This document shows, piece after piece, positions 26,449 to 35,921 of a stretch of 64,000 bases of DNA. Each line of letters starts with the position of its first letter. Position 1 is the first letter of the stretch. This DNA is from Marivirga salinae (GTDB lineage Bacteria; Bacteroidota; Bacteroidia; Cytophagales; Cyclobacteriaceae): assembly GCF_030503855.1 (NCBI RefSeq), contig NZ_CP129971.1, positions 999,501 to 1,063,500 on the forward strand, written 5' to 3'. Made by a program: the position numbers and the translations under genes. A model generated the notes under the pieces. The model made no database searches. It saw nothing but the letters and a program-made list of their open reading frames with translations, and was not told the origin of the DNA.

Positions 26449-27575
26449 TTCACCAAAAATAAATCTGAAGCCAATTTATCTGCTAAAAGCCTTCCTTTTA
26501 AAGTAAGCTTCAAATGATGACCTTCTAAAATGCAAAGCTCTGAGCTTATCCATTGCTCAATTTGGGGTTTTGCATTTTTTATTAAATCATAATTCAGTTC
26601 ATTTTTCAGATATTGAATATTGCAACCAACTGAGGTTCGTAAGGAAGTCATCAAATATTCATTAATACGATCTTCAGTTGTTAAAATATCCATTTCGGCA
26701 GGGATTTCATTCTTCTCAAGCGCCTTCAAATATTTTGCATTATTAGAGATATTGAATTGTCTGTTTTTGCCATCATATGAATGAGCGGAAGGACCAATGC
26801 CCAAATAAGGCTTTTGTTGCCAGTAGCTGCTGTTATGTTTGGAATGGAAACCCTTTTTCGCAAAGTTGGAAACCTCATAATGTTTATAATCCGATTTCAG
26901 TAAATATTCAGATAAATGATAGAATTGTTCTGAAGCATAGTCTTCTGAGGCTTCATTTAATTTTCCTTTTTGTTGCCATCTGCCAAAAACCGTATCGGGT
27001 TCAATAGTAAGGCAATAGGAAGAAATATGTGGCGGCTGAAAATCAACCAATGTTTTTAAATCCCTTTCCCAGGTCTCATGAGTAGAAATTGGAATCCCAT
27101 AAATCAAATCTAGACTGAAATTATTGAATTCACTTTCTTTTATCCACTCCAAGCATTTAAAAGCTTCTTTGCTATTATGGGCGCGGTTCATCCATTTCAA
27201 AACATCTTCATCAAAAGATTGAATGCCCACGCTCAAGCGATTGATACCATTTTGAAATAGCATACTTAATTTGTCAGGTGTAATATCATCAGGATTGGCC
27301 TCAAATGTAATCTCAGCTTCTGAAGAAATATTATTATGTTTTTTGAGGGAGTTTAATATTAATTTTAGATGACTTTCTTCCAAAACGGAAGGAGTTCCGC
27401 CACCAAAATAAATAGATTCAATGAGTTCTCCCCCAAGATAATCTTGCTGCAGCTCAATTTCTTTGCGGATTGCTTCCACCATTTCGTTTTTAATCACCAT
27501 ATTGGTGGAAAAATGAAAGTCACAGTAGAAGCATGCCTGCTTACAAAAGGGAATATGTATGTATATACCTGCCAA
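26445..27575 (-). CDS. hemW: Radical SAM heme chaperone HemW
   Basis: HemW binds heme and delivers it to target proteins; the family was long annotated as oxygen-independent coproporphyrinogen III oxidase. Starting at the TTG at 27575 the protein is 376 residues and reads MAGIYIHIPFCKQACFYCDF, the standard HemW opening, with the 4Fe-4S ligands Cys11, Cys15 and Cys18 (CxxxCxxC) and YFGGGTPSVL. The longer frame from 27641 adds 22 unconserved residues upstream of a -7 promoter element, so it was rejected. Other visible motifs are VGIQSFDEDVL and GIGPSAHSY. Convergent with the LytTR gene and divergent from the barrel gene. Confidence 0.9.
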   Translation of the reverse strand: MAGIYIHIPFCKQACFYCDFHFSTNMVIKNEMVEAIRKEIELQQDYLGGELIESIYFGGGTPSVLEESHLKLILNSLKKHNNISSEAEITFEANPDDITPDKLSMLFQNGINRLSVGIQSFDEDVLKWMNRAHNSKEAFKCLEWIKESEFNNFSLDLIYGIPISTHETWERDLKTLVDFQPPHISSYCLTIEPDTVFGRWQQKGKLNEASEDYASEQFYHLSEYLLKSDYKHYEVSNFAKKGFHSKHNSSYWQQKPYLGIGPSAHSYDGKNRQFNISNNAKYLKALEKNEIPAEMDILTTEDRINEYLMTSLRTSVGCNIQYLKNELNYDLIKNAKPQIEQWISSELCILEGHHLKLTLKGRLLADKLASDLFLVN

Positions 27576-29217
27576 AATTAATGCAAATCTAGCTCGAATT
27601 TTACAGAAGTACCTGCTACTGCCTCTCCTATATTTTATCATACCGACAATTTCATTTGCACAAAATTCAAGTGACAGCCTTTTCCAACAGAAAAAAGTAA
27701 TTCAAGATTCCTTAATTAAGTCAGGTTTTTGGGAAGCACAAGTTGAAATTGATGAAAATGATAATCTTCAAATTCTTAAAGGAAGGCCATATTACTGGCA
27801 TTCAATAAATGTGTCTGAAGATCAATTAACTTCTGATATTCCCTTCTTAAAAAAATTAAAAGGGGAAGTTGCAAATCAATTCGTTTTAAATATTCAAATC
27901 AAAGAGTACATAATAGAAAATTATCATAGAAATGGTTATCCCTTAGCGAAGGCAAGCTTATCAATTGATAATTTAAATGATAATCAGATTCAGGCTTCCA
28001 TAAATATAATTGCACAAAATTATATTCTAAATGATTCATTAAATATAGAAGGAGATAGTCAAGTGGTAAATTCAACCTATTTAAGCAATGTATTGGACTT
28101 GGAATATGATAAGCCTTTTGATATAAAAGCATTTAATAATATTACAGATAAAATAAGCGAATTGGAATACATAAGTTTATCCTCTTTACCTCAATTAGCT
28201 TTCGCAAATAATAAAGCAATAATTAATCTAAAGATTAAAGAAGAAAGAGTCAATCAGTTTGATGCTATCATAGGATTAGTACCCGAAGGCTCTCGAACTA
28301 ATTTGACTGGTCAGGTTGATGCACGATTAAGAAATTTATTTAAAAGAGGAGTTGGGATAGATATGTTTTGGCAAAAATATTCTGCTAATTCTCAATTCCT
28401 CAATACCAGGATTCAACAATCAAATGCATTCAGGAGTCCTTTAGGTGTTAATTTTGGATTTGAACTCCTGCAAGAAGACAGTACATTTCTACAAACTGAA
28501 TTGCAAATTGGAACCTATTATCCTTTGTGGAACGCATTAAAAGTAGGATTATCCTATCAAAGATTCACTAATAATATATTGAGGGATTTTTCGGAAACAG
28601 AAGTTTTAAATATTGACCCATTTCGGAGTTCAATGGTTAATGCAGTCCTGCTCAATTTAGAATGGAAAAGACCCTTAACTTATCCTGAATTAGAAGACTA
28701 TATTTTTGCGCAGTCAAATTTCAGTTTTGGGCAAAAAGAGATCATTAATTATTCAGCTTTGCCAATGGCATGGCAAAATGTTCCTGAAAATAGCAATACC
28801 ATAAGAGGTGGTTTCAAAATTCATATGCAGAAAGTTTTGTGGAAGAGATTCTTGCTAGAAGTAATTCCACAATATCGTGCAATTCAGAACCCAGCACTTT
28901 CTCAAAATGATTTACAGCGCTTGGGCGGATTACAAAATCTAAGAGGCTTTGACAGAAATTTTTTCTATACCCGATATTTTGGACTATTAAATCTGAATTA
29001 CAGATATTTCCTAGATCAAAAATCGAGTTTCTTCCTATTAACTGATTTTGCGAAATTGCTAGCCAATGTTGGATGGGTTTATGCCACAGGTGCTGGCTTA
29101 GATATAAAAAGCCAAAATGGCTGGTTCAGAATTATTTACGCATTAGGGCAAGAGACAGGAAATATGCCTGATTTTTCGCAAGGGAAAGTGCATTTTGGCT
29201 ATATTGCAGTTTTTTAA
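27559..29217 (+). CDS. Omp85-family outer membrane protein (BamA/TamA-like)
   Basis: A 552-residue exported protein with a signal sequence (LLLPLLYFIIPTISFAQN, cleavage near residue 35), POTRA-like segments with YIIENYHRNGYPLAKASL (about 115-135) and EYDKPFDIKAFNNI, and a C-terminal beta-barrel ending in aromatic strands. The Omp85 strand/loop motif LRGF is present in QRLGGLQNLRGFDRNFF. Only about two POTRAs fit, fewer than BamA, so it is more likely a secretion or accessory Omp85 protein than the essential assembly factor. The only good start, ATG 27559, lies inside the divergent hemW gene; ATT 27598 would avoid this but is rare. Confidence 0.8.
   Translation: MYIPAKINANLARILQKYLLLPLLYFIIPTISFAQNSSDSLFQQKKVIQDSLIKSGFWEAQVEIDENDNLQILKGRPYYWHSINVSEDQLTSDIPFLKKLKGEVANQFVLNIQIKEYIIENYHRNGYPLAKASLSIDNLNDNQIQASINIIAQNYILNDSLNIEGDSQVVNSTYLSNVLDLEYDKPFDIKAFNNITDKISELEYISLSSLPQLAFANNKAIINLKIKEERVNQFDAIIGLVPEGSRTNLTGQVDARLRNLFKRGVGIDMFWQKYSANSQFLNTRIQQSNAFRSPLGVNFGFELLQEDSTFLQTELQIGTYYPLWNALKVGLSYQRFTNNILRDFSETEVLNIDPFRSSMVNAVLLNLEWKRPLTYPELEDYIFAQSNFSFGQKEIINYSALPMAWQNVPENSNTIRGGFKIHMQKVLWKRFLLEVIPQYRAIQNPALSQNDLQRLGGLQNLRGFDRNFFYTRYFGLLNLNYRYFLDQKSSFFLLTDFAKLLANVGWVYATGAGLDIKSQNGWFRIIYALGQETGNMPDFSQGKVHFGYIAVF
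27584..27591 (-). promoter_or_regulatory. hemW promoter -7 element, 8 bases from the TTG start
   Basis: On the minus strand TAGATTTG (perfect TAnnTTTG) ends eight bases before the hemW TTG start. It lies inside the open frame of the divergent barrel gene. Confidence 0.5.
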
Positions 29218-29247
29218 AAAGAATATATATTAAATAATTAAGTATTA

Positions 29248-30333
29248 ATGCAAAGGCTAGTATTCCTCTTATCAATATTTCTAATCTTTTCTTGTGAGCA
29301 AGAAAAACCTGAGAAGGAAAGCATTCAAGCTACTCCTGATAAGGAAGTTCGAAAATGGCACCTAACAGATACATTAATAACTTCAGTTAAATGGACTTCT
29401 GATAGTATAAGACAAGTGAATTTAGATTTAAACCACTTATCAGAATTATTTCTTGAAGTTAAATCAGATGCACCAGTCTATTTGTTTTATGGAGATAAGT
29501 TAATTGAAAAATCATCAGATGGATATTTACAACATTCATTTAATGATAGTATCAGAAATGATATATTCTTAAGCCTTGACAGAAATGTTCAGATGTTGAC
29601 TTATGGAATTTATACTGTTGAAAAGACTAATGTTAACGGAGCTTATTCGAGTTTAGAAAATACAGAAAGGGAAAGTAAATGGATTTCAGATAATATTTTA
29701 TTAATCCTTTTGATCGGAGCCTCTTTATTTATGGTCATTATAAAAGTGAATTACGATAAGCGATATCTAAACATATTGTCATTCAATAAAATTTTCACTA
29801 CCCGCTTAAATGAGGGTGACCAATCTAGGATGAGAATTATGGATCAAGATAATTTCGTCTTTGCAGGTCTATACGCATTTCTAACAGCAGGTTTAATATA
29901 TTTTTTGAGTTTGGGTAGAAATATTGGGTTTCTTGGGATAGAACCGAGTGGAGTTATTGAATTTTTAAAAATTTTAATAATAGTAGTAATAGGGTTGATT
30001 TCAAAAGTAGTTTTGGTCTCAATAGCATCTAATTTGTTTGGAAATAATAAGATATCGGCTTTTTATGTTAAAGAGATGTTAAATATTAATTTATTTTTTG
30101 TCATTATATTATTTTTTAGCTCTATTTCAATTTTCCTTTTTGAAGGAGCCATACCTGCCTTTTGGTTATCTACAGCCATATATGCTATGTTAGCCTTTTA
30201 TATCATCAGGCTAATATTATTATATTTTAAAATATTAAAATTAAGCAGTTTCACTAATCTCTATTTATTTTCTTACTTTTGCACCACAGAAATATTCCCA
30301 TTTTTAATTGGACTAAAATATTTCATGAGATAA
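29248..30333 (+). CDS. DUF4271 membrane protein
   Basis: A 361-residue protein with an N-terminal lipoprotein-like signal (FLIFSCEQ, Cys16), a periplasmic region to about residue 150, one membrane segment near 152-165 (ILLILLIGASLFMVI) and a C-terminal block of five hydrophobic helices (about 205-360). This layout and its place directly before hemD match the DUF4271 family of Bacteroidota, whose function is not established. It follows the Omp85-like gene by 30 bases and precedes hemD by 25, so all three are probably one operon. Confidence 0.75.
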   Translation: MQRLVFLLSIFLIFSCEQEKPEKESIQATPDKEVRKWHLTDTLITSVKWTSDSIRQVNLDLNHLSELFLEVKSDAPVYLFYGDKLIEKSSDGYLQHSFNDSIRNDIFLSLDRNVQMLTYGIYTVEKTNVNGAYSSLENTERESKWISDNILLILLIGASLFMVIIKVNYDKRYLNILSFNKIFTTRLNEGDQSRMRIMDQDNFVFAGLYAFLTAGLIYFLSLGRNIGFLGIEPSGVIEFLKILIIVVIGLISKVVLVSIASNLFGNNKISAFYVKEMLNINLFFVIILFFSSISIFLFEGAIPAFWLSTAIYAMLAFYIIRLILLYFKILKLSSFTNLYLFSYFCTTEIFPFLIGLKYFMR

Positions 30334-30358
30334 AACTTTTCAAAGTAGACCGATTTAT

Positions 30359-31138
30359 ATGTCAACAACTGTAAAAGACCGATTTTATCCGGTAAAAAGT
30401 ATCATGGTTTCACAGCCTGAGCCGGCAGATATTAGTAATTCTCCGTACCATAAATTGGCGGATAAGTACAAAATCAAAATTGATTTCAGGCAATTTATCA
30501 ATGTAGATCCTATTGATTCAAAAGAATTTAGGAAGCAGAAGATTGATATTTTAAAACATACTGCTATCATATTCACTAGTAGAAACGCAGTGGATCATTT
30601 TTTTAGAATTTGTAAGGATAGTAAGATAGAAATGCCACCTGAAATGAAATATTTTTGTATTTCAGAGCAAACGGCTAATTATCTTCAAAAATATATTGTA
30701 GTTAGAAAACGAAAAGTATTTGTTGGGGAAAGAACCGCACAAGACATTTTGAACGTAATTAAAAAGCATAAGAACGAAAAGTACTTGTTCCCGTGTTCAA
30801 ATATCAGAAAAGATGATATTCCATCTTTTATGACAGATAACGGATACAATTTTACTGAGGCTACGATTTATAAAACTGTTGCTGCTGATTTATCTGACTT
30901 AGAGCATATTACTTATGACATTTTAGCGTTCTTTAGTCCTTCAGGAATTAATTCATTATTTGTGAACTTCCCGGAATTCAAACAGAATAAAACAAGAATT
31001 GCTGTTTTTGGACCTACAACTGCCCAAGCAGCTAGAGATGCAGGTTTGATTATAGATATTGAGGCTCCGCTGCCAAATGCTCCATCAATGACAGGCGCAT
31101 TAGAACTTTATATAAAAAAAGCTAACGGTCTTAAGTAA
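30359..31138 (+). CDS. hemD: Uroporphyrinogen-III synthase
   Basis: Closes hydroxymethylbilane to uroporphyrinogen III in heme biosynthesis. The 259-residue protein shows the two-lobed HEM4 pattern: ILKHTAIIFTSRNAVDHFF near residue 65, TANYLQKY, LFPCSNIRKDDIP, and DILAFFSPSGINSLF followed by IAVFGPTTAQAARDAGL. These match the family despite its low sequence conservation. It ends an operon with DUF4271 and has its own terminator; hemW lies on the other side of the barrel gene. Confidence 0.9.
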   Translation: MSTTVKDRFYPVKSIMVSQPEPADISNSPYHKLADKYKIKIDFRQFINVDPIDSKEFRKQKIDILKHTAIIFTSRNAVDHFFRICKDSKIEMPPEMKYFCISEQTANYLQKYIVVRKRKVFVGERTAQDILNVIKKHKNEKYLFPCSNIRKDDIPSFMTDNGYNFTEATIYKTVAADLSDLEHITYDILAFFSPSGINSLFVNFPEFKQNKTRIAVFGPTTAQAARDAGLIIDIEAPLPNAPSMTGALELYIKKANGLK

Positions 31139-31144
31139 TTGAAT

Positions 31145-31166
31145 AAAAGGCATTTAAATGCCTTTT
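31145..31166 (+). terminator. Intrinsic terminator of hemD
   Basis: A perfect palindrome AAAAGGCATTT/AAATGCCTTTT directly after the hemD stop, followed by an AT-rich tract. It can work in either direction. Confidence 0.75.
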
Positions 31167-31201
31167 ATTATATAATAGCTTTAAATTTATTACATAATAG
31201 C

Positions 31202-31230
31202 TTGAACAAAAGTTATTTTTATTATATTTA
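31202..31230 (+). promoter_or_regulatory. Probable porP promoter
   Basis: TTG at 31202-31204, an 18-base spacer and TATATTTA at 31223-31230, one mismatch from TAnnTTTG, 21 bases before the porP ATG. Confidence 0.4.
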
Positions 31231-31251
31231 TCCTTCTAAAGTGTTGAGGAT

Positions 31252-32208
31252 ATGAAAAAATTAGTACAATTAGCATGTGTTTTTCTTTTGATTCTGAGCT
31301 TCCAAAGGCTTAGTGGACAAGATGTGCAATTTTCACATTACATGTTCAATAATCTATTTAATAATCCAGCTTATTCGGGTGTGGAAGGTTATACAAAATT
31401 AACAGCAATGCACAGAACTCAATGGGCTGGCTATACTCCAACTAACGGATCTCCAGGAGGTATAAACTCTCAATTAGTTTCATTAACTACTCCCATTATG
31501 CGTTACAATAGTGGTTTTGGGTTTTATGTTTTGAATGATGATATAGCAGAACACAACTTCATTCAAGTACAAGCTTCAGGAGCCTATCATTTAGGAATTA
31601 AAGAATCAAAAATTAGTATTGGATTTAGAGGAGGAGTTATTACTCATAATATTAACAAAGATGGTTATGTTCAGATTGATGATGATGATCCAGTAATCGA
31701 GAATCTACAGCCTACTCAAGTTCGTCCAGACTTTTCAATAGGGGTTAATTTTCAGCACAAAGACTTCTATGTAGGAGCGGCATTTAATCATTTGATTGAA
31801 GCTGAATTTGGGTTTGGAGCAGATGAAACTAGAAATCCATATCCTAAAGATCTTTTGTTAACAGCAGGATATACATTTCCAATTAATTACGATATTAATT
31901 TAACACCGAGCTTTTTGGTAAGAACAACTGAATTTAGTTCTTATACTTTTGATGTTTCAGCTATTGCGACATATAAGGACAAAATATGGGGAGGAGTTTC
32001 CTTTAGGCAACAAGAAGCAGTAATTTTAATGGCAGGGTATAGCTTCTTTAAGGAGAACACATTAAAACTTGGATATGCATTCGATTATACTGTTAAAGCC
32101 CAAAGTGCAAAAAGTGCAACTTCTCATGAAGTTATGCTAAGTTACAGGTTGCCAGCAATATCTACATCGGGTAAAAAGGTAGTGCGAACGCCTAGATTTA
32201 GACATTAA
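31252..32208 (+). CDS. porP: Type IX secretion outer membrane protein, PorP/SprF family
   Basis: An outer membrane barrel protein that helps anchor or deliver type IX secretion substrates and modules. The 318-residue protein has a signal peptide (cleavage near SGQ, residue 23) and the family opening DVQFSHYMFNNLFNNPAYSG (24-43), with alternating beta strands thereafter and AGYSFFKENTLKLGYAFDY near the end. It directly precedes gldKLMN, the same order as porP-porK-porL-porM-porN in Porphyromonas gingivalis, which makes porP a better name than a stray SprF paralogue. Confidence 0.9.
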   Translation: MKKLVQLACVFLLILSFQRLSGQDVQFSHYMFNNLFNNPAYSGVEGYTKLTAMHRTQWAGYTPTNGSPGGINSQLVSLTTPIMRYNSGFGFYVLNDDIAEHNFIQVQASGAYHLGIKESKISIGFRGGVITHNINKDGYVQIDDDDPVIENLQPTQVRPDFSIGVNFQHKDFYVGAAFNHLIEAEFGFGADETRNPYPKDLLLTAGYTFPINYDINLTPSFLVRTTEFSSYTFDVSAIATYKDKIWGGVSFRQQEAVILMAGYSFFKENTLKLGYAFDYTVKAQSAKSATSHEVMLSYRLPAISTSGKKVVRTPRFRH

Positions 32209-32377
32209 TCGTAAAATGTTTGCTTAATAGATCTTTTTTGTGAAAATTGTGAAGATATTTCTATAAATTATTTAAAATACAATAAAACCTTACAATTGGA
32301 GGTTAAATTAGTAGGTGTAAAAAATATATTAGACAATTAATAATATATTAGCGTTTAGTTAGAAACAAATAGGTGTT

Positions 32378-33415
32378 ATGAATAATAAAGGTGTTTTGAA
32401 AAAACTAACCCTATCAGTTGTGTTTGTTGCTTCTCTCTTCTTAGAAGGCTGTGGTCTTTTTGGAGGTGGTGCAGGAGACGGTGGCAATTTGGTAGGAGTT
32501 GCAGGTAGAGAAGGATGGTATATGGCCACTCCTTATGGTATGCGAGCAGTTCCAGCAGGAACGTTTCATATGGGGCAAGCTGATGAAGATGTTGCTGCCA
32601 GTCAAATTAATTTCAACAGACAAGTGACAATTGGTGGGTTTTATATGGATGAAACCGAAATCACTAATAATGAATATCGTCAGTTCGTCCAAAGAATGAT
32701 GGAGGATTCTGCATCTACATTGGGAAGAGATTATATTAAGAATGAAATTTATCCAGACACAACTGTTTGGATGAAAGATTTCACTAACCACATGGGAGAT
32801 CCAATGCAGGAGTATTACTATATGCACCCAGCATTTGATGATTATCCTGTAGTGGGGGTAGATTGGGAAGCAGCTAAAGTATTTTCCCAATGGAGAACTG
32901 ATTATTTAAACTCGTATAGAGAATCTATGGGAGAATTTCCAATGCCAGCATTTAGATTGCCTTCCGAAGCTGAATGGGAATATGCAGCTAGAGGTGGTAG
33001 AGATATGGCCAAGTATCCTTGGGGAAATCCATACATTAGGAATGCTAAAGGATGTATGTTAGCTAACTTCAAGCCAGGAAGAGGAAATTATTATGATGAT
33101 GGAAATGCATATACCGCAGAGATAATGTCTTATTTCCCAAATGATTTCGGATTATTTGATATGTCAGGTAATGTGTCTGAATGGTGTGAAGATGCATTTA
33201 ATCCAGCATCAGTACCATTAGTATGGGATTTGAATCCAACGTTTTTTGACGAAAGTGAACCTCGCAAAGTAATTAGAGGAGGATCATGGAAAGATATAGC
33301 TTACTACTTGGAAACAGGTACTAGAGCTTTCGAACATAAAGACTCTACAAGAGCATATATAGGTTTCAGATGTGCAATGACATATCTAGGTCGTTCATCA
33401 GGAGCAGAATTTTAA
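32378..33415 (+). CDS. gldK: Type IX secretion ring lipoprotein GldK/PorK
   Basis: Lipoprotein that, with GldN/PorN, forms the periplasmic ring of the type IX secretion and gliding machine. The 345-residue protein has lipobox LEGC (Cys25) and a formylglycine-generating-enzyme (SUMF1) fold: PAGTFHMGQADED, GGFYMDETEITNNEYRQFV, FRLPSEAEWEYAARGG, GNVSEWCED and IRGGSWKD. FGE-fold members in this system are structural, not enzymatic. It starts 169 bases after porP and is followed by gldL after 58 bases. Confidence 0.95.
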   Translation: MNNKGVLKKLTLSVVFVASLFLEGCGLFGGGAGDGGNLVGVAGREGWYMATPYGMRAVPAGTFHMGQADEDVAASQINFNRQVTIGGFYMDETEITNNEYRQFVQRMMEDSASTLGRDYIKNEIYPDTTVWMKDFTNHMGDPMQEYYYMHPAFDDYPVVGVDWEAAKVFSQWRTDYLNSYRESMGEFPMPAFRLPSEAEWEYAARGGRDMAKYPWGNPYIRNAKGCMLANFKPGRGNYYDDGNAYTAEIMSYFPNDFGLFDMSGNVSEWCEDAFNPASVPLVWDLNPTFFDESEPRKVIRGGSWKDIAYYLETGTRAFEHKDSTRAYIGFRCAMTYLGRSSGAEF

Positions 33416-33473
33416 TTGACTTTTTAAAAAAATTAAACAATATTTAGAGCACAAACCATTAAAAACTACAAAC

Positions 33474-34286
33474 ATGAGTAATAAAAAAGGCGGATTTCAA
33501 GAGTTACTATTTAAAACCATCATGCCAAAGGTATATGGTATTGGAGCGGCTATCGTAATTATCGGTGCCATGTTTAAAATTCTTCACCTTCCAGGTGCAG
33601 CATTGATGTTAGGGATAGGTTTAACAACAGAAGCAATTATTTTCTTGTTAAGTGCTTTTGAACCTGCGCATGAAGAAGTTGATTGGAGTAAAGTTTACCC
33701 AGAGTTAGCTGAGGAATTTGAAGATGAGACAGCACCAAGAAAAAAGCAAATATCATCAGCTTCAGGTGGATCTACTTCTCAGCAATTAGATAAAGTTTTA
33801 GAAGAAGGAAAAATAGGCCCTGATTTAATAAAGAGTTTAGGAGATGGAATGAAAAGCATGGCTGATTCAGCTAAGCAAATGTCTAGTCTTAGTAATGCTG
33901 CAGTTGCAACTAATGATTATGCGAATAATGTGAAACAAGCTAGTAAATCTTTATTAGAGATGAATAAATCTTATGACAGTACAGTGAAAGCAATGTCTGA
34001 GATGTCAAATGCTTCTATTGATGCTAAGTCTTATCATTCTCAAGTACAGGCGGTAACAAAAAACTTGACTGCTTTGAATCAAGTTTATGAAATGGAATTG
34101 CAAGATTCTCAAAACCATGTTAAGGCTATGAATAAGTTTTATAAAAACTTATCTACTGCCTTAGACAGCATGACAGAGGCAAGTAAGGATACTGCACAAT
34201 TTCAAACTGAAGTTAAAAACTTAACAACTAATCTTTCTCAATTGAATAAAGTATATGGCAACATGCTATCTGCTATGAAAGGTTAA
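33474..34286 (+). CDS. gldL: Type IX secretion / gliding motor protein GldL/PorL
   Basis: Inner membrane component of the proton-driven rotary motor with GldM. The 270-residue protein has the two conserved N-terminal membrane helices (about 20-34 and 42-60, separated by HLPG) with the in-membrane acidic residue Glu53 in GLTTEAIIF, the candidate proton-carrying residue known for the family. The rest is a cytoplasmic helical, repetitive domain (SxxTxxxKAMSEMSNASID-like repeats) predicted coiled-coil. Directly followed by gldM. Confidence 0.96.
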   Translation: MSNKKGGFQELLFKTIMPKVYGIGAAIVIIGAMFKILHLPGAALMLGIGLTTEAIIFLLSAFEPAHEEVDWSKVYPELAEEFEDETAPRKKQISSASGGSTSQQLDKVLEEGKIGPDLIKSLGDGMKSMADSAKQMSSLSNAAVATNDYANNVKQASKSLLEMNKSYDSTVKAMSEMSNASIDAKSYHSQVQAVTKNLTALNQVYEMELQDSQNHVKAMNKFYKNLSTALDSMTEASKDTAQFQTEVKNLTTNLSQLNKVYGNMLSAMKG

Positions 34287-34316
34287 TTCGTTTATAAAGC
34301 ATAAAAATTAGAATCT

Positions 34317-35900
34317 ATGGCTGGAGGAAAAGAAACCCCAAGACAGAAGATGATCGGCATGATGTACCTCGTACTGACTGCCCTTTTGGCGCTTAACGTT
34401 AGTGTTACGGTACTCGACAAATTCATCGATATTAATAACTCTTTAGAGGTGTCTGTTGATGCCGCAAAAGAGCAAAACGGCAATACATTACGTAGAATTG
34501 AAAATGCGGTTGAAGAATCTGGAAGCCGTCCTGATGACGTAAAGATTTTGGATAAGGCTAAAGAAATCAGAGAGAAAACCAGTGCTATGGTGGCTGAATT
34601 GAAAACGTATAAAGAAACTTTCATTGAAATTACAGGAGGTTATTCTGAGGATGGAGAGATGGAAGGGAAAACCGATTATGATAAAGTCGGTAATTATATG
34701 ATGCCTGAAAACCAAAACAATGGTATAAAGTTGCAAAAGTCATTAAATGCATATGCACAATCTGTTGATGAAATGGTAGCAGATTCTGCTGTTAGTTTTC
34801 CACCTTTAGCATTGGATGCTAATAATAATCCGCGTTTTAAAAATGACCCTAACAAAAAGGGTATGGATTGGGCTACGTTGGAATTCATGGGAGCACCAAC
34901 TCCAGCTGCCATGGCAACTATAAGTGATTATCAAAATAAAGTGATGGCTTACGAAGCAAAAGCTCTTGATGTTTTGGCTAGAAGAGTAGGTGCAGGAGAT
35001 CTGAAATTTGATTTAATTCAATTAGTCGCTTTACCTGAATCAAAAGTGGTAGCTGCTGGAGCAAAATATAAAGCTGATTTAATTGTGGCTGCATCTTCAT
35101 CAGCAGAAGATCCGGAAATGACTTTAAATGGTAAGGAGCTAACAGTTGAAAATGGTTCTGGTAAAATTGAATTTACTGCTACTCCAGGTGCTTATGGTGA
35201 AGATGGGACAGTTAGAAAGACATTTGAAGCCACTGCTAAATTAAAAGACAGTGTTTATAGAGATGAAATAGAATATTTCGTTGCTAAACCTGTTATACAA
35301 GTTCAATCTGCTTCCCTTAGCACATTATATTTAAATTGTGGAAATAAATTGAATGTTGGCGTTCCAGCTTTAGGTACATCCTACAATCCTAATTTTTCTG
35401 TGAAGGGAGGAACCTCAATCCAAGGTAAGGAAAGAGGATTAGTTACCATTATACCAAGTGCACCAAAAGTTACTTTAGGAGTTAGTTCTAATGGAAATAA
35501 AATCGGGAATGTTGAGTTTGATGTTCAGCGAATTCCAAAACCTGAAATCAAGGTTTTTAATGGTTCTAAACCTGTTAATTTGAAGCAAGGAGAAAGTGCG
35601 AATGCTTTAAGAGTTCTTAGGGCTCAAGCGATTCCTGATGAGAATTTTAAAGCACAATTACCTGATGATGCAAGATATAAAATTAGTAGATGGACGATTA
35701 CTTTAGCTAGGGGGCCTCGTGCTATTGGTCAACCAATTAAAGCAACAAGTGAAACTGTTAATTTGTCACAATTAATGGGTAATGCTAGAGCTGGAGATCG
35801 TATAGTTGTAACTATTGATCAGGTATTAAGGATGAATTTTAGAGGTAATACCGAAGAGGTAAATATTGGTGAACAAGTTATACCAATTACTCTAAATTGA
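34317..35900 (+). CDS. gldM: Type IX secretion / gliding motor shaft protein GldM/PorM
   Basis: GldM spans the periplasm and transmits motor motion to the GldK/GldN ring. The 527-residue protein has the family N-terminus MAGGKETPRQKMIGMMYLVL with one membrane helix (about 13-35), followed by four periplasmic domains, including YNPNFSVKGGTSIQG and the C-terminal domain ending in QVIPITLN. Length matches the family (about 510-530). It sits between gldL and gldN. Confidence 0.97.
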   Translation: MAGGKETPRQKMIGMMYLVLTALLALNVSVTVLDKFIDINNSLEVSVDAAKEQNGNTLRRIENAVEESGSRPDDVKILDKAKEIREKTSAMVAELKTYKETFIEITGGYSEDGEMEGKTDYDKVGNYMMPENQNNGIKLQKSLNAYAQSVDEMVADSAVSFPPLALDANNNPRFKNDPNKKGMDWATLEFMGAPTPAAMATISDYQNKVMAYEAKALDVLARRVGAGDLKFDLIQLVALPESKVVAAGAKYKADLIVAASSSAEDPEMTLNGKELTVENGSGKIEFTATPGAYGEDGTVRKTFEATAKLKDSVYRDEIEYFVAKPVIQVQSASLSTLYLNCGNKLNVGVPALGTSYNPNFSVKGGTSIQGKERGLVTIIPSAPKVTLGVSSNGNKIGNVEFDVQRIPKPEIKVFNGSKPVNLKQGESANALRVLRAQAIPDENFKAQLPDDARYKISRWTITLARGPRAIGQPIKATSETVNLSQLMGNARAGDRIVVTIDQVLRMNFRGNTEEVNIGEQVIPITLN

Positions 35901-35921
35901 TGAGAATATAAAATTAAGGTT

